A stretch of 35,598 nucleotides of DNA from positions 1 through 35,598 of the forward strand of contig CAJTNR010000020.1 of assembly GCA_910577635.1 (NCBI GenBank), given 5' to 3'. Position 1 is the first letter of the stretch; each line of letters opens with the position of its first letter. Source of the DNA: an uncultured Vampirovibrio sp. GTDB lineage: Bacteria; Cyanobacteriota; Vampirovibrionia; Gastranaerophilales; Gastranaerophilaceae. Below, piece after piece: positions 22,827 through 29,594 of the stretch. Below the pieces are notes generated by a model. The model was given only the letters and a program-made list of their open reading frames with translations, was not told the origin of the DNA and did not search any database. The position numbers were made by a program, and so were the translations under genes.

Positions 22827-22841
22827 TGTTATCCCCTTATA

Positions 22842-23192
22842 TTATTCTTTAATATGTTCTAAAGCCATTTCAAGAACAGTTTTAATGTGCTCATCATCAA
22901 GAGAATAAAAAACGTTTTTTCCAATTTTTTTCCCTTTAACAAGTTTTGCCTGTCTTAATGACTTTAACTGGTGGGAAACAGCCGATTTTGTCATGTTTAA
23001 CAATACCGATAAATCATTAACACACATTTCGCTTAAATCCAATGCCCATAAGAGTTTAATCCTTGTAGAATCCCCCATTATCTTAAAAAAAGAAGACAAT
23101 TTATTAAGATTTTTCTTATCAGGCATTAAAGGCTCAATCCTTGTAATTATCTGAGGATTTATTGCAATACAATCAGCTTTTTTATTTTCCAT
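22842..23192 (-). CDS. ArsR/SmtB-family metal-sensing repressor
   Basis: The 116-residue winged-helix repressor has the DNA-reading segment LSVLLNMTKSAVSHQLKSLR. In the last helix Asp100, His102, His113 and Glu116 fit DxHx10HxxE exactly, the alpha-5 site that binds zinc or cobalt in SmtB and CzrA. Cys57 (EMCVND) and Cys8 are what remains of an alpha-3N site, which in CadC has ELCVCD. It should therefore sense Zn(II) more likely than arsenite. On the minus strand TAGAAT (23200-23205) lies 7 nt before the ATG, with TTGAGT 16 bp upstream inside operator 1, so it would repress itself. No Shine-Dalgarno site. Confidence 0.87.
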   Translation of the reverse strand: MENKKADCIAINPQIITRIEPLMPDKKNLNKLSSFFKIMGDSTRIKLLWALDLSEMCVNDLSVLLNMTKSAVSHQLKSLRQAKLVKGKKIGKNVFYSLDDEHIKTVLEMALEHIKE

Positions 23193-23199
23193 AAGTATT

Positions 23200-23228
23200 A
23201 TTCTATCATAATTGAATAAATACTCAAT
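23200..23228 (-). promoter_or_regulatory. ArsR/SmtB operator 1 overlapping the arsR promoter
   Basis: ATTGAATAAATACTCAAT (23211-23228) is an imperfect palindrome of the SmtB class (TGA-N8-TCA core). On the minus strand its TTGAGT would be the -35 of arsR, with TAGAAT (23200-23205) as -10. It matches operator 2 at 14 of 18 positions. Confidence 0.75.
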
Positions 23229-23263
23229 TATATTACAATTTGTAAACTTTATTTCTTTAAGAG

Positions 23264-23293
23264 TTGACAGTTGAATGGTTAATCAATTATACT
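23264..23293 (+). promoter_or_regulatory. Promoter of the metal ATPase gene
   Basis: TTGACA (23264-23269, consensus) and TATACT (23288-23293) are 18 bp apart. The predicted start near 23300 lies directly before operator 2, so a bound repressor would block transcription. Confidence 0.8.
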
Positions 23294-23302
23294 AAAATTA
23301 TA

Positions 23303-23320
23303 GTTGAGCAAATATTCAAT
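23303..23320 (+). promoter_or_regulatory. ArsR/SmtB operator 2 in the ATPase leader
   Basis: GTTGAGCAAATATTCAAT is a second palindrome with the TGA-N8-TCA core seen in SmtB, CadC and AztR sites. It ends 2 nt before the Shine-Dalgarno AAGGAG of the ATPase gene. Confidence 0.78.
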
Positions 23321-23333
23321 TAAGGAGTTTAAA

Positions 23334-25154
23334 ATGTGCGATTCTCATTATCATCATCACGAATTAACAAAAAAACAAATTATTACTTACAGCATTCTTT
23401 TTATTTTTGCAATCTTTAATCCTTTAATAGGTTTTAGCGGGGTTTTAGTTTATCTTGGGATATATTTTTACATAAGCAGGGATATTCTAAAAAAAGCACT
23501 TAGTTTTAAAATTCTTGATGAAAACTTCCTAATGGCAATAGCAACAATAGGTGCACTCTGTCTTAAAGACTACAAAGAAGCAATTGCGGTTGTTTTTTTG
23601 TATAAGATTGGTGAGTTTTTACAGGAAGTTTCGACTAAAAAATCAAAAAAATCTATCGTTGAACTTATGAATCTTAAGGTTGAAAGTGCAAATGTCATTA
23701 AAAACGGGATTGTAACAGAAAAAAAACCAAAAGAAGTTGAGATAGGTCAAACCATTATAGTTAAAACAGGAGAAAAAGTCCCTCTGGATGGAATTATTAA
23801 TAAAGGAGAAGCAGAACTTGACTTAAGCGCACTAAATGGAGAATCAAATCTTCGATATGTTTCAATCAATGAAGAGGTTCCATCAGGAGCAATAGTAACT
23901 AGCGGATATATTGAACTTAAAGTATTAAAACCCTATAGCGAATCAACTCTTAAAAAAATTCTTGATTTAATTGATAATAGCAAAGACAAAAAATCAAAAA
24001 GTGAAAAATATATTACCAAGTTTGCAAAAATTTACACTCCTGTTGTAGTTATAATGGCAATTCTACTAGCTTTTATTGCACCTTTGCTGTTGCAGGGAAG
24101 CTTTAGCACCTGGATAGAGCGCTCCCTTACTTTTCTTGTAATATCCTGTCCCTGCGCTCTTGTGATATCAATTCCTTTAAGTTTCTTTTGTGCAATTGGA
24201 GTTTTATCAAAAAAAGCAATTCTTGTCAAAGGAAGCAAGTTTATTGAGCTATTATCAAAAATCAATGTTATAGTTTTTGATAAAACAGGAACCTTAACCA
24301 AAGGAAAATTTGAGATAGCTAAAATTGAATCCAAAAGCAATGAAGTATCAGATAGTGAAGTATTAAAAGTTGCAGCAAGCATTGAAAAGTTCTCAAATCA
24401 CCCTATAGCAAAAGCAATTGTTGATTCTTATAAAAATAATGATTATTATACAATTAACAATATCTCAGAAACCCCAGGGGTTGGTATCAGCGCTGTAATT
24501 AATAACGATCTTTATTCAATAACAAAAAACAAAGAGTCAAAAGACAATAAAACCTGTGTTTGTATTACAAAAAACTCAGCTGTAATTGGTCAAATTGAAC
24601 TTAAAGACAGCATTAAAGATAGCTCCTATAAAACTATTGAAGAACTTAAAAAAAGAAAAATCAAAACCTATGTATTATCAGGCGATAGTGCGACTACAAC
24701 AAAAGAAGTCTGCAAAAAACTAAAAATAGAAAATTGGTATTCTAATTTGCTTCCTTTGGATAAAGTTAATAAATTAAAAAGCATTCTCAATCCAAAAAAC
24801 ACAACGGCCTATATTGGCGATGGAATAAACGATGCTGCGGTCATTAAACTTTCCGATATTGGAATAGCAATGGGGGCATATGGAGCAGATTGCGCTATTG
24901 AAGCTGCAGATGTCGTTATAGGCAATGACGATACAAGAAAAATAATCAGTGCAATTGATATTAGCAAAAAAACAATTTCAATAATTAAAGGCAATATTAT
25001 TTTTATTCTAAGTGTAAAAATATTATTATTAGTTCTTGGGGCATTGGGTCTTATGACAATGTGGCTTGCAGTAGCAGGGGATGTCGGAGTTACACTATTA
25101 GCGATTCTTAACTCTCTTACACTATTAAAAGTTAAGCACTATGGGGATGTGTAG
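23334..25154 (+). CDS. P1B-type heavy-metal-exporting ATPase (Zn/Cd/Pb group)
   Basis: The 606-residue pump has the CPC membrane motif (SCPCALVISIP), the phosphorylated Asp in FDKTGTLTKGKF, the HP motif in NHPIAKAI and the hinge GDGINDAAV. The TM7-TM8 sequence has Lys (SVKILLLVLGALGLMTMW) and Asp (AVAGDVGVTLLAILN), as in P1B-2 zinc/cadmium/lead pumps (ZntA, CadA). There is no N-terminal CxxC metal-binding domain; instead a short His-rich start, MCDSHYHHHE. The ATG at 23334 follows AAGGAG by 7 nt; a TTG ten codons upstream lies inside the operator and is rejected. It is divergent from the SmtB-like repressor, with an operator at each promoter. Confidence 0.9.
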   Translation: MCDSHYHHHELTKKQIITYSILFIFAIFNPLIGFSGVLVYLGIYFYISRDILKKALSFKILDENFLMAIATIGALCLKDYKEAIAVVFLYKIGEFLQEVSTKKSKKSIVELMNLKVESANVIKNGIVTEKKPKEVEIGQTIIVKTGEKVPLDGIINKGEAELDLSALNGESNLRYVSINEEVPSGAIVTSGYIELKVLKPYSESTLKKILDLIDNSKDKKSKSEKYITKFAKIYTPVVVIMAILLAFIAPLLLQGSFSTWIERSLTFLVISCPCALVISIPLSFFCAIGVLSKKAILVKGSKFIELLSKINVIVFDKTGTLTKGKFEIAKIESKSNEVSDSEVLKVAASIEKFSNHPIAKAIVDSYKNNDYYTINNISETPGVGISAVINNDLYSITKNKESKDNKTCVCITKNSAVIGQIELKDSIKDSSYKTIEELKKRKIKTYVLSGDSATTTKEVCKKLKIENWYSNLLPLDKVNKLKSILNPKNTTAYIGDGINDAAVIKLSDIGIAMGAYGADCAIEAADVVIGNDDTRKIISAIDISKKTISIIKGNIIFILSVKILLLVLGALGLMTMWLAVAGDVGVTLLAILNSLTLLKVKHYGDV

Positions 25155-26028
25155 TGTTGTACACATCCTTTAAACGCTGAATTGAAACATGGGTATAAAT
25201 TTGAGTGTTCTTAATGCTTGAATGACCCAAAAGTTCCTGAACGATTCTCAAATCAGCCCCTTTTTCTAATAGTTTTGTTGCAAAACTGTGTCTAAAAACA
25301 TGCGGAGTAACATGTTTTGTAAAATGGATTCTATTAAGACAATCCTTTAGCGCTTTTCGAATACTTTGATTCTGAAGCCTAAAACCATTGTAGTTTATAA
25401 ACAAAGGACTTTCAGAAGACCTTTGTTTTTTGCATATTAAATTAGAGACATTATCGATATAGTTAATTAATCCTTCCTTTGTTTTATCAGGAATTAGAAC
25501 AATGCGCTCTTTTGCTCCTTTTCCAAAAACGCGAATCTCATTTTGATCCAAGTTTAAATTCTCATAATTGAGACTGGATAATTCAGAAATTCTCATCCCT
25601 GAAACCCACAAAAGTTCAAGAATTATCCTGTTTCTAAATCCTGCAGGGGTTTCAATTTTAATTCCTCTTAGAATTGTTTCAACTTCTTCTTCGGATAAAA
25701 AATGAGGCAGTGTTTTGTTTTGTTTAGGAATTGGAATATTATCAACAGGATTATACTCAATTAATTCCTCCTGGTATAAAAATCTGTAAAAAGCTCTAAT
25801 TGAAGCAATTTTTCTTGCTATTGTCGTTTTTGTGTAGTTTATCTGCGAAATAAAATAAAGATATTGACTAAACTTTTTAGGATCAAGATTTAAAATATCA
25901 TTATCTTCAATCCATAATAAAAACGTAAAAACATCTGCACAATAAGCTCTTATTGTATGAGAAGAAAAGTTTTTTTCATTTTTTAGATAAATTCTAAAAT
26001 CTTCTAAGTATTCTCTTTTTTTATCCAT
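25132..26028 (-). CDS. XerC/XerD-type tyrosine recombinase
   Basis: The 298-residue protein has an N-terminal SAM-like core-binding domain (residues 1-95) and a catalytic domain with all expected residues: Arg in SGMRISELSSL, Lys in GKGAKER, HxxR in TPHVFRHSFATKLLEKG, His in LGHSS and the Tyr nucleophile in TQIYTHVS. Length and the HSFATHLLE-like motif fit chromosome-dimer resolution rather than a phage integrase. TATAAT (26038-26043) lies 9 nt before the ATG with no Shine-Dalgarno site; an in-frame TTG six codons upstream is less likely. Its 3' end overlaps that of the convergent ATPase gene by 23 nt. XerC and XerD cannot be told apart. Confidence 0.88.
   Translation of the reverse strand: MDKKREYLEDFRIYLKNEKNFSSHTIRAYCADVFTFLLWIEDNDILNLDPKKFSQYLYFISQINYTKTTIARKIASIRAFYRFLYQEELIEYNPVDNIPIPKQNKTLPHFLSEEEVETILRGIKIETPAGFRNRIILELLWVSGMRISELSSLNYENLNLDQNEIRVFGKGAKERIVLIPDKTKEGLINYIDNVSNLICKKQRSSESPLFINYNGFRLQNQSIRKALKDCLNRIHFTKHVTPHVFRHSFATKLLEKGADLRIVQELLGHSSIKNTQIYTHVSIQRLKDVYNTTHPHSA
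25145..25168. terminator. Hairpin in the convergent gene overlap
   Basis: GGATGTGT (25145-25152) and ACACATCC (25161-25168) form an 8-bp stem with an 8-nt loop, followed by TTT on the plus strand. It lies within the overlapping 3' ends of the ATPase and recombinase genes. It would be a weak terminator for the ATPase gene. Confidence 0.45.
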
Positions 26029-26181
26029 ATCAAAATTATTATACAATTATAAGCCGCTATTGGGCAATTGTTTTTGCAATTATAATAATAAAAAGTAAAA
26101 ATAATTTTTATTTAGTATGTAAAAATGTAAAGAAAAATTATATTATTATATCAAATATTCCCCCTTTGTTATATTATTTTT

Positions 26182-26865
26182 TTGGATATCCCCAAAAAAG
26201 GAAATTGGTTTAAATTGCAAAACAATTTTGACAGTCTTGATAATCTAGAACTAAGAGTACAAAAATCTTCTGTTGTACAACAAAGAGCTAATCTTGTTGC
26301 GGTTTATTTGTACAAACAATTCATTGAATTTCATCAAGCTACTGTTAATACTAATGATATGTTTTCTAAGATGCTTGAGAACTTAACGGAAGTTGTTGAG
26401 TACTTAAAACAGTCTTTGAATGTCAGAAACGTTCCAACTCAGAATGTAACCTACAGCATTGATTCATCTAAAACCCTTGCAATAGTTAACATTCTCTGGC
26501 ATAAAATCAGCTTTACTTCAAGATTGTTTAATATCTCCCCAAAGGCACTGCCTCAAAAAAACGCTAATCCTGTTTTTTGTGGAAGGCTGCTTGCAATTAA
26601 CGGCGATTATTCAAAACTTGTTAAAGAATCCGATGACTTTGAAAAACAAATGGACTCTTTATTAGACAATGAAATCGCTTCTTTGTATATTCCAAGTGAA
26701 AAAACGCAACCCTGCGTTATGACAATAAGACACAAAGACAATCAGGAACTCTACATCAGCCAGATTGATGCTCAAAGAGAATTTCTGCTCAAAGTTATCG
26801 AAATTGTTTGTGCAGGCGGTGAGTTTCACAAACAAAACACTAAAAAAACAGGTTTTATTTTTTAA
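26182..26865 (+). CDS. Conserved-looking protein of unknown function
   Basis: A 227-residue frame begins at a TTG (MDIPKKGNWFKLQN). The middle is helical (about 25-85, QQRANLVAVYLYKQFIEFHQ and FSKMLENLTEVVEYLKQ), and the C-terminal half includes PCVMTIRHKDNQELYISQID and ends GGEFHKQNTKKTGFIF. I recognise no domain and no signal peptide. TATATT (26170-26175) lies 6 nt before the TTG, so this could be a leaderless TTG start; a second in-frame TTG at 26215 with AAGGA upstream is the alternative. It ends at a hairpin shared with the convergent small gene. Confidence 0.65.
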   Translation: MDIPKKGNWFKLQNNFDSLDNLELRVQKSSVVQQRANLVAVYLYKQFIEFHQATVNTNDMFSKMLENLTEVVEYLKQSLNVRNVPTQNVTYSIDSSKTLAIVNILWHKISFTSRLFNISPKALPQKNANPVFCGRLLAINGDYSKLVKESDDFEKQMDSLLDNEIASLYIPSEKTQPCVMTIRHKDNQELYISQIDAQREFLLKVIEIVCAGGEFHKQNTKKTGFIF

Positions 26866-26876
26866 TAATTACAACA

Positions 26877-26900
26877 AGACCGGGGTTTTATTCCCGGTCT
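26877..26900. terminator. Shared hairpin between convergent genes
   Basis: AGACCGGG (26877-26884) and CCCGGTCT (26893-26900) give an 8-bp GC-rich stem with an 8-nt loop. T runs are weak on both sides. It lies 11 nt after the stop of the plus-strand hypothetical gene and 5 nt after the stop of the minus-strand 53-residue gene. Confidence 0.6.
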
Positions 26901-26905
26901 GTAAT

Positions 26906-27067
26906 TTATGCTTTAGCTGTATGCGATAGGATAATTTTGTTCATTAGCTGCTTAAATAACCCCGCAGCCGGTGCTTCAACAACCTTAGCAAGTTCTCTTA
27001 ATTCTTTTTCATACTGTAAACTAATCGGATTGTACTCACATAATTCAAGGTCTTTTTCGTAATCCAT
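26906..27067 (-). CDS. Small 53-residue protein of unknown function
   Basis: An ATG at 27067 with AAGGA 7 nt upstream opens a 53-codon frame: MDYEKDLELCEYNPISLQYE, then KELRELAKVVEAPAAGLFK and QLMNKIILSHTAKA. It is acidic at the N-terminus and helical after. A TATAAT at 27096-27101 on the minus strand suggests a leader of about 22 nt. It has a good ribosome site, promoter and terminator, so it is probably a real gene despite its size. No family known to me. It is divergent from tsaE. Confidence 0.7.
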   Translation of the reverse strand: MDYEKDLELCEYNPISLQYEKELRELAKVVEAPAAGLFKQLMNKIILSHTAKA

Positions 27068-27095
27068 TGTGTCGTCCTTATTTAACTAACCTCAC

Positions 27096-27101
27096 ATTAT
27101 A
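27096..27101 (-). promoter_or_regulatory. -10 box of the 53-residue gene
   Basis: Perfect TATAAT on the minus strand, 28 nt before the ATG at 27067. No clear -35 is seen. Confidence 0.5.
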
Positions 27102-27142
27102 ATTAACGTCATTTTTACTTTTTTCTTTAGAATTATACTTAA

Positions 27143-27178
27143 TTGTTTACATTAATTAACAATTGTTTAAGGTAGAAT
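27143..27178 (+). promoter_or_regulatory. tsaE promoter region with palindrome; leaderless start
   Basis: TAGAAT (27173-27178) lies 6 nt before the tsaE ATG, and no Shine-Dalgarno site is present. Upstream, TTGTTTA (27143-27149) and TTAACAA (27156-27162) form a near-perfect palindrome, and AATTGTTTA is repeated directly at 27141 and 27161. These may be operator sites for an unknown regulator. Confidence 0.5.
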
Positions 27179-27184
27179 TAAAAT

Positions 27185-27670
27185 ATGAGAATAAAAGTTG
27201 AATCATTGGAAGATACTCAAAAACTTGCACAAATATTTGCTTCCTGCATTAATAAAAAAGGACTTTTTGCAACATTAACAGGAGATATTGGAGCAGGAAA
27301 AACCCAGTTTATAAGATTTGTTCTTAAGTTCTTGGAAGTCAAGGATTCTATTACAAGTCCAAGTTTTGTAATCCTAAATGAATACAAAACTGACAAATTC
27401 CCAATCTACCACTTCGATTTATACAGATTAGAAAAAAACGGACTGAATTCAATCGTTAATGAGCTAAGGGAATATTCAAAAGAAGGAAAAGTAACCTTTA
27501 TTGAATGGGCAGAATTCGGACAGGAAGAAATTCCTAAAAATGCACTTAAAATTAAGGTTGAATATGATAATGAGAATCTTGATATCAGATACTACAGCTT
27601 CGAATCTTTAGACAACAACTTTTATAGAGAATTTGAAAAGAAAGTAAACAATGAATATACTAAGCATTGA
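27185..27670 (+). CDS. tsaE: tRNA t6A biosynthesis ATPase TsaE
   Basis: TsaE, with TsaB, TsaC and TsaD, makes N6-threonylcarbamoyladenosine at position 37 of ANN-decoding tRNAs; it hydrolyses ATP to reset the TsaBD complex. The 161-residue product has Walker A LTGDIGAGKTQFIRF, the SPSFVILNEY switch, HFDLYRL and FIEWAEFG, all family hallmarks. It overlaps tsaB by 20 nt, so translation is probably coupled. Confidence 0.95.
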   Translation: MRIKVESLEDTQKLAQIFASCINKKGLFATLTGDIGAGKTQFIRFVLKFLEVKDSITSPSFVILNEYKTDKFPIYHFDLYRLEKNGLNSIVNELREYSKEGKVTFIEWAEFGQEEIPKNALKIKVEYDNENLDIRYYSFESLDNNFYREFEKKVNNEYTKH

Positions 27671-28259
27671 TAGTGCCCTTAATAATTCTTACTTAGGGAT
27701 TGAGTATGATAAAAAACTGTATAGTAAAATTATTAAAACCGATAAAAACTACCATAGTCTTTATTTAATTTCAAAAATTAAAGAAATCCTTTATGAAAAA
27801 AACATAGAGCTGAAAAATATCAGCTTAATTACTGTCAATTCAGGCCCTGGGAGCTTTACAGGGATTAGAATAGCGCTAACCATTGCAAAAATCTTAGCTC
27901 AGGAACTCAATATCTCAATAATTCCTCTAAAAAGCAATGAAATTCTACTTAGAGCATATAATAAAAAATACTTATTAATGGATGCAAGAAAGGATATGTA
28001 CTTTTTTGCAGCTAAAGATAAAATTGAGCTCATATACAAAGATAAGCTTCCTAAAAACTTAAACGAAAACGAACTTTTAGTCGATAGAAGAACAAAAGAA
28101 ATTTTTAGTTCTTCTTGTTGTTATGAAGATATTGATATTGATTTATCCAAAACAATGATTGAACTAGCTAAGGATAAGTATTTAAAAACTGAAAATAAAG
28201 AAGTTTTTAGCTATATAAATGCTAAAGCTAACTACATTCAGACTCCGCCGGTTTTTTAG
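27651..28259 (+). CDS. tsaB: tRNA t6A biosynthesis protein TsaB
   Basis: TsaB is the scaffold partner of TsaD in t6A synthesis, with an ASKHA fold but no catalysis of its own. The 202-residue product starts MNILSIDSALNNSYLGI and has the signature VNSGPGSFTGIRIALTIAK. The C-terminal half is diverged and somewhat short compared with E. coli (231). It follows tsaE with a 20-nt overlap. Its 3' end overlaps the convergent membrane-protein gene by 32 nt. Confidence 0.92.
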   Translation: MNILSIDSALNNSYLGIEYDKKLYSKIIKTDKNYHSLYLISKIKEILYEKNIELKNISLITVNSGPGSFTGIRIALTIAKILAQELNISIIPLKSNEILLRAYNKKYLLMDARKDMYFFAAKDKIELIYKDKLPKNLNENELLVDRRTKEIFSSSCCYEDIDIDLSKTMIELAKDKYLKTENKEVFSYINAKANYIQTPPVF

Positions 28260-28455
28260 TATCTGAATTTAAAGCCCACAATAGCGCTGCAAGCCAGCCA
28301 AGAAAAGTCCAGCCAAGAACAACAGTTAGAATTGCAATTGGAACAAGGTTTTTGTGAAATCGAAGATATGCAATTCCTACAGGAAGAAAGTATACACATA
28401 AAGAAAGTGTAAGCCAAACGGTGCATAAAAATAGTGCAATTATAATTATTTCCAT
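28228..28455 (-). CDS. Small membrane protein, superinfection-immunity-like
   Basis: The 75-residue product has two membrane helices (about 3-28 and 38-63), the second with AILTVVLGWTFLGWLAALLW. The LGWTxxGWxxALxWA pattern is that of the superinfection immunity family related to T4 Imm, which blocks entry of phage DNA, though most bacterial members are untested. A polar tail ends TKKPAESECS. AAGG precedes the ATG, and a TATAAT lies about 25 nt further up. It may stand alone. Confidence 0.65.
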   Translation of the reverse strand: MEIIIIALFLCTVWLTLSLCVYFLPVGIAYLRFHKNLVPIAILTVVLGWTFLGWLAALLWALNSDTKKPAESECS

Positions 28456-28515
28456 TGTTGTACCTTAAGTTAGATTTTCTTTATTATAAACTTATCCTAA
28501 TTTTTTTTAATTACC

Positions 28516-29583
28516 TTAATCGTCAAACTCACCAACCAAAGTTTCCAATAAGAAAGTTGTACCCCCTGAAGGTTTATGCAAAACTATAAAACAAGGAAGT
28601 TCATTAGGATTCTTTTTTTGCTGGGCTTCTGATATACAGGTAGCTTTACTGTTTGTATACTGAGTATCATCAGACGCTTTTTTAGGACAAATTGGGTTAG
28701 AGCCAGTGCTTGCACATTTTTCACAGTTATCTACAGTAGCACATTCGGTTAATATCTTTAAATTAGCCAAACCACACTGTTTATAATGAAAATAGCCTGT
28801 TCCCCCATAAGCTCCGCAATCAGCAGCCATTGGAGATAGTGCAGATGCAATCAGCACACCTTGTGTTTCTTCATCATCTGTTGCAGCTCTAAAGACATCA
28901 AAACTAAGCACTTTATTGTCTTTAGGAAAGGCTTTTTTAAATTCAGCACCATTAGATTGAAAACCTTGTTTGCAATATGGACTTTTTCCTGTTGCATCAG
29001 TTAAGGTTACTTTTGTTCCGTCTTCTTTATAAACAGCATCATCACTGCAATCAACAGGCTGGATTGTTCCCGTAAAACCTGAACCATTGTAAATCCTTAA
29101 GGGAAATCTATCAATCCAAACTTTATTAACACCAGCTTGTCCGTCTATATCGACTATGATGTTTTTAAAAGAAAAATCAGCGCCGCTGTATGGAGTTTTC
29201 CAATCATTAATTAAACCTTGTACAGTTGTTCCTGTAGGAAAAGTTATATTTACCTTTGTATTATTAGTAGTTGAACCTTCAACCTTGCAATCAGGAATGG
29301 TTTTTAGCGCAAAAACATCTGCCAGTGCAATGCAATAAGCATCTTGATCCGTAGCAGCTCCTGTTGCAATATTTTTTGCTTTTCCTGTCGGAAGCTCTTC
29401 TTCGTCTGTTTTTTGAAGAATTGCAAGATTACCTTGGGTTAAGTTTTTAACTGCAGCATAGACAAAAATTCTTGATTTTTGAACATTTGGTTTATATACG
29501 GTTAAACACATTCCTGATAATAAAAGTACTAAAGATAATGCTATTACTATTTCAACCATTGTCCAAGCTGATGTTTTTTTCAT
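28516..29583 (-). CDS. Type IV pilin-like, Cys-rich surface protein
   Basis: The 355-residue protein has a class III prepilin leader: MKKTSA, then WTMVEIVIALSLVLLL with Glu at +5 and an unusual Trp at +1. The hydrophobic N-terminal helix is followed by a long, Thr/Ser-rich region and at least twelve Cys in the C-terminal two-thirds (CGAYGGTGYFHYKQCG, CATVDNCEKCAS). Such large Cys-rich pilin-like proteins fit a disulfide-stabilised surface appendage. AAAGG lies 6-9 nt before the ATG. It is the last gene of the glcK-holA-holB-DUF3326 run, 11 nt after DUF3326. Confidence 0.82.
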   Translation of the reverse strand: MKKTSAWTMVEIVIALSLVLLLSGMCLTVYKPNVQKSRIFVYAAVKNLTQGNLAILQKTDEEELPTGKAKNIATGAATDQDAYCIALADVFALKTIPDCKVEGSTTNNTKVNITFPTGTTVQGLINDWKTPYSGADFSFKNIIVDIDGQAGVNKVWIDRFPLRIYNGSGFTGTIQPVDCSDDAVYKEDGTKVTLTDATGKSPYCKQGFQSNGAEFKKAFPKDNKVLSFDVFRAATDDEETQGVLIASALSPMAADCGAYGGTGYFHYKQCGLANLKILTECATVDNCEKCASTGSNPICPKKASDDTQYTNSKATCISEAQQKKNPNELPCFIVLHKPSGGTTFLLETLVGEFDD

Positions 29584-29594
29584 AATTTGCCTTT

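Noticed and set aside
23304..23333. TTG at 23304 as the start of the metal ATPase
   Set aside because: It lies inside operator 2 and upstream of the Shine-Dalgarno site that serves the ATG at 23334.
25132..26028. The tyrosine recombinase as the integrase of the prophage remnant
   Set aside because: It lies 13 kb away among host genes, has the XerC/D pattern, and no attachment-site repeats are seen.
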